From the NCBI GenBank assembly GCA_902797555.1, contig CADBTM010000202.1, forward strand, positions 1-5,285: 5,285 nt of DNA, in the 5' to 3' direction. The notes under the pieces were generated by a model that saw nothing but the letters and a program-made list of their open reading frames with translations, had not been told where the DNA came from and did not search any database. This DNA comes from Oscillospiraceae bacterium. GTDB taxonomy: Bacteria > Bacillota > Clostridia > Oscillospirales > Butyricicoccaceae. The stretch's first letter is position 1. Every line of letters begins with the position of its first letter. Of this stretch, positions 1-5,285 are shown piece after piece. The position numbers and the translations under genes are program-made.

Positions 1-2
1 CA

Positions 3-32
3 AAAAGAGCGGGTCATTTGACCCGCTCTTTT
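3..32 (-). terminator. Rho-independent terminator of the amidase gene (bidirectional)
   Basis: A perfect 14-bp inverted repeat (AAAAGAGCGGGTCA at 3-16 and its complement at 19-32) forms a GC-rich hairpin flanked by A and T runs. Read on the minus strand it ends in five T residues (positions 6 to 2), the classic intrinsic terminator form, and it directly follows the amidase gene: the last base of the stop codon lies in the stem. On the plus strand the T run is four bases, so it may also stop transcripts arriving from the left of the window. Confidence 0.88.
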
Positions 33-538
33 CATATCTGCTTTCTCACGCCCTCGATGTGCAGGCAGCGCATCATTCGCAGCTTATAGCTGCTCAGCGG
101 CCTGCAGTCGCAGTCGTTGCTGTGCGCCGCAACATAAACGGTGTCAATGGTTGGCGTCCCGTCCACCCGTACCACAATGGGCGTGTGATGGTATGCCGTA
201 TTTCCCGCAGTAATGATCTGGATAGGATCCCCCGGCTCGATCTGGGAAAGGGAGGTCTCCACCGCAAAGGGACCCTCTCCCAGGTTGCGAATCAAAAACG
301 CATAGAAGTATTTCACGCCCGTCCACGATGCCGTTCTGTCGTTCCCCGAACGGTAAAACCATCCGTAGACCGGCGTTTCATTCATTACACCCGCCCCGGC
401 ATACACACATTGACTGGCAAAATTGGTACAGTCTCCGCCCAGATTGCTGAAATCCAGATAGCGGGGATTTCGTCCATATGCCCATCGGTGTGCATATTCC
501 ACGGCGGCAGCTCTGTCATATTCCGTAACCTGCAGCAT
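32..538 (-). CDS. Putative cysteine amidase, Amidase_6-type domain protein
   Basis: The protein has 168 residues and is almost entirely one domain resembling the putative amidase domain of Firmicutes (Pfam Amidase_6), a papain-like/NlpC-P60-like fold. Visible hallmarks, numbered from the chosen start, are YDR (7-9), YAHRWA and RNPRY near 16-27, the nucleophile motif GGDCTNFASQ (Cys37), GWFYRSG followed by DRTASWTGV (about 59-75), GDPIQI (103-108), YHHTPIV with the likely catalytic His118, and AAHSND (137-142). Amidase_6 members are presumed to cut amide bonds, possibly in peptidoglycan or peptides, but the substrate is unknown. There is no signal peptide, membrane segment or wall-binding domain, so as encoded it should be cytoplasmic. 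The start is set at 538 because GGGAGGG at 545-551 lies six bases upstream; the in-frame ATG at 544 directly abuts that site and would be poorly placed. It is transcribed away from psuK. The family call is firm; the biochemical function is inference. Confidence 0.88.
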   Translation of the reverse strand: MLQVTEYDRAAAVEYAHRWAYGRNPRYLDFSNLGGDCTNFASQCVYAGAGVMNETPVYGWFYRSGNDRTASWTGVKYFYAFLIRNLGEGPFAVETSLSQIEPGDPIQIITAGNTAYHHTPIVVRVDGTPTIDTVYVAAHSNDCDCRPLSSYKLRMMRCLHIEGVRKQI

Positions 539-544
539 GCGCAT

Positions 545-551
545 CCCTCCC
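545..551 (-). promoter_or_regulatory. Ribosome binding site that sets the amidase start
   Basis: On the minus strand GGGAGGG is a strong match to the anti-Shine-Dalgarno sequence. It is separated by six bases from the ATG at 538-536 but touches the ATG at 544-542. Normal spacing therefore favours the second ATG, giving 168 rather than 170 residues. Confidence 0.7.
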
Positions 552-556
552 GGTTC

Positions 557-585
557 ATTCTATGCGCAAAAGATTCCTTTGACAT
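557..585 (-). promoter_or_regulatory. Candidate sigma-A promoter for the amidase gene
   Basis: On the minus strand, ATGTCA (585-580, four of six matches to TTGACA) is followed after 17 bases by TAGAAT (562-557, five of six matches to TATAAT). Transcription would begin near 550-552, placing the ribosome binding site at the very 5' end of the message and leaving a leader of only about 12-15 bases. That short leader is unusual and lowers confidence. The -35 hexamer overlaps that of the opposing psuK promoter. Confidence 0.4.
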
Positions 586-607
586 CTGGCCCTCAGAATG
601 GTAGGAT
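579..607 (+). promoter_or_regulatory. Sigma-A promoter of the psuK-psuG operon
   Basis: A perfect -35 hexamer TTGACA (579-584) is followed by a 17-base spacer and TAGGAT (602-607), which keeps the four most important -10 bases (T, A, A, T). An extended -10 TGG sits directly before it at 599-601. Initiation would fall near 613-615, a few bases before the ribosome binding site GGAGGGG at 621-627. No operator palindrome or riboswitch fits in the short leader. Confidence 0.75.
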
Positions 608-620
608 AGACAAGGAACAA

Positions 621-627
621 GGAGGGG
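621..627 (+). promoter_or_regulatory. Ribosome binding site that supports the GTG start of psuK
   Basis: GGAGGGG lies six bases before the GTG at 634-636. No in-frame ATG occurs before residue 52, which is inside the PfkB signature region, so the GTG is the only start that gives a full-length kinase. Confidence 0.8.
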
Positions 628-633
628 ATCCAA

Positions 634-1554
634 GTGCATCCATGGGATATCGTCGGGATCGGCGGTGCAAATATAGATATCTGCGCACGCTGCGAAAAAA
701 CCGCCTTTGCGGGCGATTCCAACCCGGGAACGATCCGTCTCTCGGCAGGGGGCGTATGCCGCAATATCTGCGAAAATGCGGTGCGTATGGGCTGTTCTGC
801 GTCGTTGATCTCCCTGGTCGGCGATGATTCCAACGGGGCATATCTGCTGCGCCGCTGCCGTGACGTGGGTCTGGATGTTTCCCAGGTCGAACAGATTCCG
901 AATGCCGCCACCGGAGCCTATTGCTCGGTGCATTCCTCTGATGGGGAAATGGTCACTGCCGTCAACGATATGCGCATCATCTCCCGGATCACCCCGGAAT
1001 ATCTTTCCGCAAAAGTGCAGCATATCCGCTCTGCAAAAGCGATTCTGCTCGATGGAAACCTTCCGGAGAATACCCTCTGTTGGCTTGCCGATACCTTTTC
1101 CGATATGCCGCTTTTTGCAGATCCCGTTTCCTGCGCAAAGGCAGAAAAACTGATTCCTGTTTTGCCTCGGCTGTTTCTGATCAAACCCAATCTGATGGAA
1201 GCGCGCATCCTCACAGGGGAGGATACTCCCGAGAGCTGTGCCCGCAAACTGCAGGAGCGCGGTGTCCGGCATGTCTGCGTCAGCTGTGGACAAGATGGCG
1301 TATACTATTGCGGACAGCATGGAAGCGGGTGGACAAGGCCGATCCCTTTACAGCATTTTTCTAATGCGACCGGTGCGGGAGACAGCATGATGGCCGGTCT
1401 GCTGGCCTGCTTTGTCCGATGGAAAACAATCTGGGAAGCCCTTGCCTTTTCGGTGACAGCCTCGGTTCTCACCCTGCAAAGTCCGGAAACCATCTGTTCC
1501 GATCTGACTTATGATATCGTGTTGCAAAAACAAAAGGAGTGTTTACTTGTATGA
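634..1554 (+). CDS. psuK: Pseudouridine kinase, PfkB/ribokinase family
   Basis: This cytoplasmic sugar-nucleoside kinase of 306 residues (normal family length) should use ATP to phosphorylate pseudouridine to pseudouridine 5'-phosphate. The N-terminal strand DIVGIGGANID (5-15) opens the ribokinase fold. PfkB signature 1 is GGVCRNICENAVRMG (39-53), close to the GGVARNIAEN form typical of PsuK rather than the GGKGAN form of ribokinase. LVGDD follows at 61-65, KPNLMEA at 184-190, and signature 2 is NATGAGDSMMAGLL (244-257) with the anion hole GAGD and catalytic base Asp250. The gene starts with GTG and ends in a 4-base overlap with psuG, the partner enzyme, which supports the substrate assignment more strongly than the fold alone. 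Oddities are 16 cysteines, including two replacing the usual alanines of signature 1. Specificity is inferred from motif and context; a related nucleoside or sugar kinase activity is the alternative. Confidence 0.92.
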   Translation: MHPWDIVGIGGANIDICARCEKTAFAGDSNPGTIRLSAGGVCRNICENAVRMGCSASLISLVGDDSNGAYLLRRCRDVGLDVSQVEQIPNAATGAYCSVHSSDGEMVTAVNDMRIISRITPEYLSAKVQHIRSAKAILLDGNLPENTLCWLADTFSDMPLFADPVSCAKAEKLIPVLPRLFLIKPNLMEARILTGEDTPESCARKLQERGVRHVCVSCGQDGVYYCGQHGSGWTRPIPLQHFSNATGAGDSMMAGLLACFVRWKTIWEALAFSVTASVLTLQSPETICSDLTYDIVLQKQKECLLV

Positions 1555-2462
1555 ATCCGTATTTGTCCGTATTGCCTGAGATCCAGTCTGCGCTTGACGC
1601 AGGAAAGCCTGTCGTCGCGCTGGAATCTACCATTCTGTCTCACGGAATGCCCTATCCGCAAAATCTGGAGTTTGGCCGCAAGGTCGAGCAGCTTATTCGG
1701 GAGGAAGGGGCCGTTCCCGCCACCATCGCCATTTTGGACGGCAAGCTCAAGGTCGGTCTGAATGAGGAAGAATTGGAGCGCATGTGCCGCGCCGAAGGCG
1801 TAGGCAAGGTGAGCCGCAGGGATGTCCCTGTGTATCTCGCCGCCAAAAAGCCAGGCGCCACCACTGTCGCCACCACCATGCTCATTGCGGAAATGGCCGG
1901 GATCCGTGTCTTTGCCACAGGCGGTATCGGCGGCGTTCATCGCGGCGCCGAAACCACCATGGATATCTCCGCCGACCTGCAGGAGCTTGCGCACACCTCT
2001 GTTGCCGTGGTCAGCGCCGGTGTCAAATCCATTCTGGATATCGGACTGACGCTGGAATATCTGGAAACCATGGGCGTCCCGGTGCTGGGTATGCGCACCA
2101 ATGATTTTCCTGCCTTTTACTGCAGAAAGAGCGGCTTTTCTGTGGATTACGCTCTGAATAGCGAAGAGGAGGCCGCACGGGTGATGAAGGCCAAATGGGA
2201 TTGCGGTATGAAGGGCGGTATGATCATCGCCAATCCCATCCCGGAGGAATACGCCATGGACAGCGACTATATGAACGGGATCATCGAACAGGCCGTTCGT
2301 GAGTCGGTGGAGCAGGGGATCAAGGGTAAAAAAATCACCCCCTTCCTGCTGGCGCGCATCGTGGAGCTCACCGGGGGAGAGTCCCTTGCCTCCAATATCC
2401 AGCTTGCGTTTCATAATGCTCGCTGCGCATCCCGCATCGCCGTTGCCTACAGCAAGCTCTGA
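1551..2462 (+). CDS. psuG: Pseudouridine-5'-phosphate glycosidase
   Basis: This cytoplasmic enzyme of 303 residues (the usual family length) reversibly splits pseudouridine 5'-phosphate into uracil and ribose 5-phosphate, breaking a C-C glycosidic bond through a lysine Schiff base with a bound manganese ion. Conserved blocks run the whole length: ALESTILSHGMPYPQN (23-38), GKVSRRD (85-91), FATGGIGGVHRG (121-132), TMDISADLQELA (136-147), SAGVKSILDIG (155-165), TNDFPAFY (183-190), NPIP (228-231), KITPFLLARI (261-270) and TGGESLASNI (274-283). Residues matching the E. coli active site are Glu25, Lys86, His130, Asp142 (metal site), Lys159 (Schiff base) and Asn282, so the enzyme should be active. 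The ATG at 1551 overlaps the psuK stop (ATGA), with AAAAGGAG at 1532-1539 as ribosome binding site and a slightly long 11-base gap. An in-frame GTG at 1539 is rejected because it sits inside that site. Confidence 0.97.
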   Translation: MNPYLSVLPEIQSALDAGKPVVALESTILSHGMPYPQNLEFGRKVEQLIREEGAVPATIAILDGKLKVGLNEEELERMCRAEGVGKVSRRDVPVYLAAKKPGATTVATTMLIAEMAGIRVFATGGIGGVHRGAETTMDISADLQELAHTSVAVVSAGVKSILDIGLTLEYLETMGVPVLGMRTNDFPAFYCRKSGFSVDYALNSEEEAARVMKAKWDCGMKGGMIIANPIPEEYAMDSDYMNGIIEQAVRESVEQGIKGKKITPFLLARIVELTGGESLASNIQLAFHNARCASRIAVAYSKL

Positions 2463-2480
2463 TTTTTCCCATTGCATCAT

Positions 2481-2513
2481 AAAAGCCCGACAGCGACCGC
2501 TGTCGGGCTTTTT
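2481..2513. terminator. Bidirectional Rho-independent terminator between psuG and the EamA gene
   Basis: A perfect 14-bp stem (AAAAGCCCGACAGC at 2481-2494 with its complement at 2499-2512) encloses a GACC loop. On the plus strand it ends in five T residues (2509-2513), 18 bases past the psuG stop. On the minus strand it ends in four T residues, 13 bases past the stop of the convergent transporter gene. One hairpin therefore serves both converging operons. The rest of the 64-base gap holds nothing recognisable. Confidence 0.93.
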
Positions 2514-2526
2514 CTGTGGATAGGAT

Positions 2527-3444
2527 TTATTCCCGATTGACGACGATGATGCCGATACACACCAAGATAAGCGCCGCAGGGAGCTGCCAGCCCATACCCA
2601 GTCTTTCATGAAGAAGCAGTGCGGAAAGGATCACCCCAACGACGGGGTTGAAAAAGTCAAAGGGCGCGATCCGCGATACAGGGTTGTGCTTGAGCAGCAA
2701 ACTCCAAATGGAATAGGAAACCGATGCAGTCATGCCCAAATAGAGCAGGATGAGCATGCCGCCCACGGGAAAAGCGGCAAAATGTCCGCCCATCACAAGT
2801 CCTGCGCACACAAGCACAGCGCCGCCCGCAAGAAACTGATATCCCGTGATGACAATGGGGTTTTCCTCTGCGGAATATCTCTTGATCAGAACAGAGGAGA
2901 ACGAATAGGCGATGGCGGAAATCAGCATGAATCCGTCACCGGAAAAGTGAAAACTCAGCTCCAGACCGTTCAGATTGACCAGCAACACACCCAAAAAGCC
3001 CAATGCGCAGCCGATCAGCTTTTTTGCGGAAAGGGTTTCCTGCCGAAAAAGCACTGCGGAGATCAGAATGATGAAGAAAACATTGGATGCCGTCAAAATG
3101 GATGCCTTAACGCCGGAGGTGTGCGCCAGACCGACATAGAAGAAAAAGTACTGGATCACCGTCTGGAAAAGTGCCACAAGAAGGATTCTTCCCCACGAGG
3201 CTTTTTTCGGCACAGCAAAGCGTTTTTCCGAGACAGAGGCGATGATCAGTGTGATCATCCCGCCCAGCAAAAATCGGCATCCGGCAAAAAACAGCAGGGA
3301 GGGCGTGTCAGCAGGATCGATCCCCAAAAGACGATAGCCGATTTTGATGGCGGGGAAGGCGCTGCCCCACAGTCCGCAGCAAAGAAGTGCCAGCGGATAG
3401 GCATACGCTTTTGAGGAAAGCCGACTTTTTTCTGCAGAAGACAT
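2527..3444 (-). CDS. EamA-family (DMT superfamily) membrane transporter
   Basis: This integral membrane protein of 305 residues has ten predicted helices, roughly at 15-36, 48-70, 86-106, 113-134, 142-160, 171-189, 196-218, 226-250, 260-279 and 285-303. They form two homologous five-helix EamA halves (about 15-158 and 170-303), the normal drug/metabolite transporter architecture. Family-like features include GLWGSAFPAIK in helix 1 (24-34), CRFLLGG (56-62), the end of half 1 (FRQETLSAKKLIGCALGFLG, 133-152), and the matching end of half 2 with FFNPVVGVILSALLLHERL (264-282). Members export amino acids, metabolites or drugs, or import metabolites; the substrate cannot be read from sequence. The start lies 16 bases after the topoisomerase stop, with a weak AAAGGCAGG site at 3454-3462 overlapping that stop codon, so it is probably co-transcribed and possibly translationally coupled. 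Being convergent to psuKG, it is unlikely to be their dedicated transporter. Confidence 0.92.
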   Translation of the reverse strand: MSSAEKSRLSSKAYAYPLALLCCGLWGSAFPAIKIGYRLLGIDPADTPSLLFFAGCRFLLGGMITLIIASVSEKRFAVPKKASWGRILLVALFQTVIQYFFFYVGLAHTSGVKASILTASNVFFIILISAVLFRQETLSAKKLIGCALGFLGVLLVNLNGLELSFHFSGDGFMLISAIAYSFSSVLIKRYSAEENPIVITGYQFLAGGAVLVCAGLVMGGHFAAFPVGGMLILLYLGMTASVSYSIWSLLLKHNPVSRIAPFDFFNPVVGVILSALLLHERLGMGWQLPAALILVCIGIIVVNRE

Positions 3445-3460
3445 AAAAAGCTACCTGCCT

Positions 3461-5285
3461 TTACAGCATCGAAAGCTGCTTGTCCGGAGAATCTTCATCC
3501 TTCATCAGCGCTCCCGCTGCGGGCAGCGTCCGTGTGCGATAGCGCGCCACGTTTTCGATTCCGGCCTCCGTCAGTGCGGTCGCCCGAACGACCTGCTGGT
3601 TTTTCTTAAGAGAGATCACAGCTACGCCTTGCGTGTTGCGGGTGGTCTTGGACTGAAGCTGTGCCGTATTGACGATGAGGATCCTGTTTTGCGTATAGAC
3701 GGCGATCTCCAGATCGGGCGTTCCGTGGAAGACGCCAACCAGCGGGCTCTTGTCTGAATAGGCGCCCGTCAACTTGCGGCGGTTGGATTTGGTCTCATAG
3801 GCGCTGACCTCCACCTTTGCCGCCTTACCGTTTTCAAAGACATAGATCAGATTGCCCTGATAATCCCCGGGCAAAAGCAGATAAATCGGCTGTTCACCCT
3901 CGTCCATGCCCAGCTTTTGAGGCAGATAATCGCCCAGAACGCTGGCTTTGCTGTCGTCAAAGTCATGAAGCCGCGCCTTATAGGCCTGCGCCTGATTGGT
4001 GAGGAAGATGATCTCACTCTTGTTGGAGGTCTCCGCCGTCATCCGCAGGCTGTCGCCCTCTTTATACTTTTGTTCATTGCTCATGCGCAGAGACTGGGCG
4101 GTGATTTTTTTGAAATATCCTTCTTTCGAGAGGAAAACGGTGACCGGATAATCCTCGATCTGCTGTTCTTCGCTGTAATCCTCCACCTCGTCCTCATAGA
4201 CGATCTGGGTGTGCCGTTTGGTGGGATATTTTTTGATGATGGACTCCAGCTCGGAGATCAAGTACTTTTGCAGCTTGCGGCGGCTGTTCACCAGATCTTC
4301 CAGGCGGTCGATTTCCGCTTCCAGATCGGAGACCTCCTGCAGCCGCTTTAGGATATGCTCCTTGTTGATGTTGCGCAGCTTGATCTCTGCGATAAAGTCC
4401 GCCTGCGCTTCGTCGATGCCAAAGCCGATCATCAGGTTGGGGATGACCTCGGCATCCTCCTCGGTGTCCCGGATGATGCGGATCGCTTTGTCAATGTCCA
4501 GCAGAATCTTTTTCAGGCCGCGGAGCAAATGCAGCTTGACCTTTTTCTTTTGCAGATCATAGTAAATTTTTCTGCGGATGCATTCGGTGCGCCACGCCGT
4601 CCACTCGTCCAGAATCTCACCCACGCCCAACACCCGGGGCATGCCGCCGATGAGGATGTTGAAGTTGCAGGGAAAGCTGTCGCACAGAGGAGTGATCTTC
4701 ATCAGCTTTGCCATCAGCTTGTCCGGATCGGTGCCGCGCTTGAGATCGATGGTCAGCTTCAGACCATTTTTATCGGTTTCGTCCCGCAGGTCAGAGATCT
4801 CCCGGATCTTTCCGCTTTTGATCAGATCGGCAATCTTGTCCATGATGGCTTCCGCCGTGGTGGTGTATGGGATCTCGGTGATCTCGATCAAATGCTCTTT
4901 TTTCAGATACTGCCACTTGGACCGCACCCGGAAAGACCCTCGTCCCGTACGATAGATCTCCTCCAGCTGCGCCCTGTCATAGATCAGCTCGCCGCCGGTG
5001 GGAAAGTCCGGCGCGATCAGCGTGCTCAGCAGATCATGATCGGGATTCTTGATGCGTTCGATGGCAGTGCGGCACACCTCATTCAGATCGAATCCGCAGG
5101 TCTGACAGGCCATTCCCACGGCGATGCCCAGATTGGGGTTGACCAGAATGTTGGGAAAGGTAGTGGGCAGCAGGGTTGGCTCCTTCATGGTGCCGTCATA
5201 GTTGTCGATAAAGTCTACCGCGTCGGCGTCGATGTCGGAAAACAGCTCGTTGCAGAACTTGTCCAGCTTGACTTCGGTATACCGG
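3461..5285 (-). CDS. parC: Type IIA DNA topoisomerase subunit A, ParC-like (5' end missing)
   Basis: This is the DNA-cutting and rejoining subunit of a gyrase/topoisomerase IV-type enzyme, which partners a GyrB/ParE ATPase subunit. The frame stays open to the right edge, leaving 607 visible residues; about 120 N-terminal residues, including the quinolone-resistance region, are outside. The first visible residues are Arg-Tyr-Thr-Glu, with the catalytic DNA-linking tyrosine at visible residue 2 (codon 5279-5281). Next come VDFIDNYDGT (23-32), the GIAVGMA block (53-59) whose Ile54 matches the DNA-intercalating isoleucine of E. coli GyrA, PDFPTGG (92-98), YRTGRGSFRVRS (111-122), EIPY (137-140) and LRDETDKNG (166-174). 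The tower and coiled-coil region runs to about 355, and a C-terminal beta-pinwheel region follows. No GyrA box (QRRGGKG-like) is visible in that domain and its length is short, favouring a topoisomerase IV-like ParC over gyrase GyrA. The family is certain; the ParC assignment is moderately sure. The internal ATG at 5188 is not the start. Confidence 0.9.
   Translation of the reverse strand, partial: RYTEVKLDKFCNELFSDIDADAVDFIDNYDGTMKEPTLLPTTFPNILVNPNLGIAVGMACQTCGFDLNEVCRTAIERIKNPDHDLLSTLIAPDFPTGGELIYDRAQLEEIYRTGRGSFRVRSKWQYLKKEHLIEITEIPYTTTAEAIMDKIADLIKSGKIREISDLRDETDKNGLKLTIDLKRGTDPDKLMAKLMKITPLCDSFPCNFNILIGGMPRVLGVGEILDEWTAWRTECIRRKIYYDLQKKKVKLHLLRGLKKILLDIDKAIRIIRDTEEDAEVIPNLMIGFGIDEAQADFIAEIKLRNINKEHILKRLQEVSDLEAEIDRLEDLVNSRRKLQKYLISELESIIKKYPTKRHTQIVYEDEVEDYSEEQQIEDYPVTVFLSKEGYFKKITAQSLRMSNEQKYKEGDSLRMTAETSNKSEIIFLTNQAQAYKARLHDFDDSKASVLGDYLPQKLGMDEGEQPIYLLLPGDYQGNLIYVFENGKAAKVEVSAYETKSNRRKLTGAYSDKSPLVGVFHGTPDLEIAVYTQNRILIVNTAQLQSKTTRNTQGVAVISLKKNQQVVRATALTEAGIENVARYRTRTLPAAGALMKDEDSPDKQLSML

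Noticed and set aside
59..604. A 181-codon plus-strand frame antisense to the amidase gene.
   Set aside because: The minus-strand frame has all the amidase motifs and a good ribosome binding site; this frame has neither and runs through the promoter region.
385..1320. A 311-codon open frame on the minus strand across psuK and the intergenic promoter region.
   Set aside because: It is antisense to a clear PfkB kinase and overlaps the 5' part of the amidase gene in another frame. The product is low-complexity in character with scattered Cys and His and has no domain I recognise.
1539..1541. GTG at 1539 as an alternative psuG start, adding four residues.
   Set aside because: It overlaps the AAAAGGAG ribosome binding site, while the ATG at 1551 has that site upstream and forms the usual ATGA overlap with psuK.
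1509..2609. A 366-codon open frame on the minus strand, antisense to psuG and longer than it.
   Set aside because: It spans the whole of psuG, the terminator hairpin and the end of the transporter gene. Its translation is rich in His, Gly and Asp without recognisable motifs, while the plus-strand frame is an unmistakable PsuG.
2608..3414. A 268-codon plus-strand frame antisense to the EamA transporter gene.
   Set aside because: It translates to a very hydrophilic Gln/Lys/His-rich sequence, the expected mirror image of a hydrophobic membrane protein gene, and has no supporting motifs.
2527..3444. The EamA protein as the pseudouridine transporter for psuKG.
   Set aside because: It is convergent to psuKG, separated by a strong terminator, and linked instead to the topoisomerase gene. 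EamA proteins are not an established pseudouridine carrier family.
5099..5101. Loss of the DNA-intercalating isoleucine of the topoisomerase (a Thr codon here opposite the Ile of TNIPPHN in GyrA).
   Set aside because: Counting from the catalytic tyrosine shows that the intercalating residue (E. coli GyrA Ile174) is the Ile of GIAVGM, 52 residues downstream in both proteins, and it is retained here. The Thr lies eight residues later.
3461..5188. The ATG at 5188 as the start of a short 575-residue topoisomerase subunit.
   Set aside because: The frame continues upstream with conserved GyrA/ParC sequence, including the catalytic Arg-Tyr-Thr-Glu, to the window edge. The gene is simply cut off by the window.

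Overview
The window looks like chromosomal core or lightly accessory DNA from a Gram-positive anaerobe of the class Clostridia, most likely the Oscillospiraceae/Ruminococcaceae group. This is inferred from the strong GGAGG-type ribosome binding sites, the balanced to slightly GC-rich composition, the stand-alone clostridial-type amidase-domain protein, and the divergent ParC-like topoisomerase subunit. The genus cannot be told from the sequence. There are no insertion sequences, CRISPR repeats, tRNAs or rRNAs, and coding density is very high; the only gene-free gaps are about 95, 64 and 16 bases, plus the terminator at the left edge.

Layout, left to right. A bidirectional hairpin terminator (3-32) closes a small minus-strand gene for a putative cysteine amidase of the Amidase_6 type (32-538). 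A 95-base intergenic region then holds two divergent sigma-A-type promoters whose -35 hexamers overlap. The rightward promoter drives a two-gene operon: a PfkB-family pseudouridine kinase (psuK, 634-1554, GTG start) and pseudouridine-5'-phosphate glycosidase (psuG, 1551-2462), joined by a 4-base ATGA overlap. A second bidirectional hairpin (2481-2513) separates this operon from two convergent minus-strand genes: a ten-helix EamA/DMT-family transporter (2527-3444) lying 16 bases downstream of a ParC/GyrA-like type IIA topoisomerase A subunit (3461 to beyond the right edge, 5' end missing).

How the genes work together. PsuK phosphorylates pseudouridine to pseudouridine 5'-phosphate, and PsuG breaks its C-C glycosidic bond to give uracil and ribose 5-phosphate, so the pair forms the complete known salvage route for pseudouridine from RNA turnover. 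All catalytic residues I can place in PsuG are present. No pseudouridine transporter is recognisable beside them. The topoisomerase and EamA genes are probably co-transcribed, but no functional link between them is evident. The amidase may share regulation with psuKG through the overlapping divergent promoters.

I do not see an undescribed multi-gene system here. The points most worth a second look are the overlapping promoter pair, the amidase without an export signal, and the unusually cysteine-rich pseudouridine kinase.
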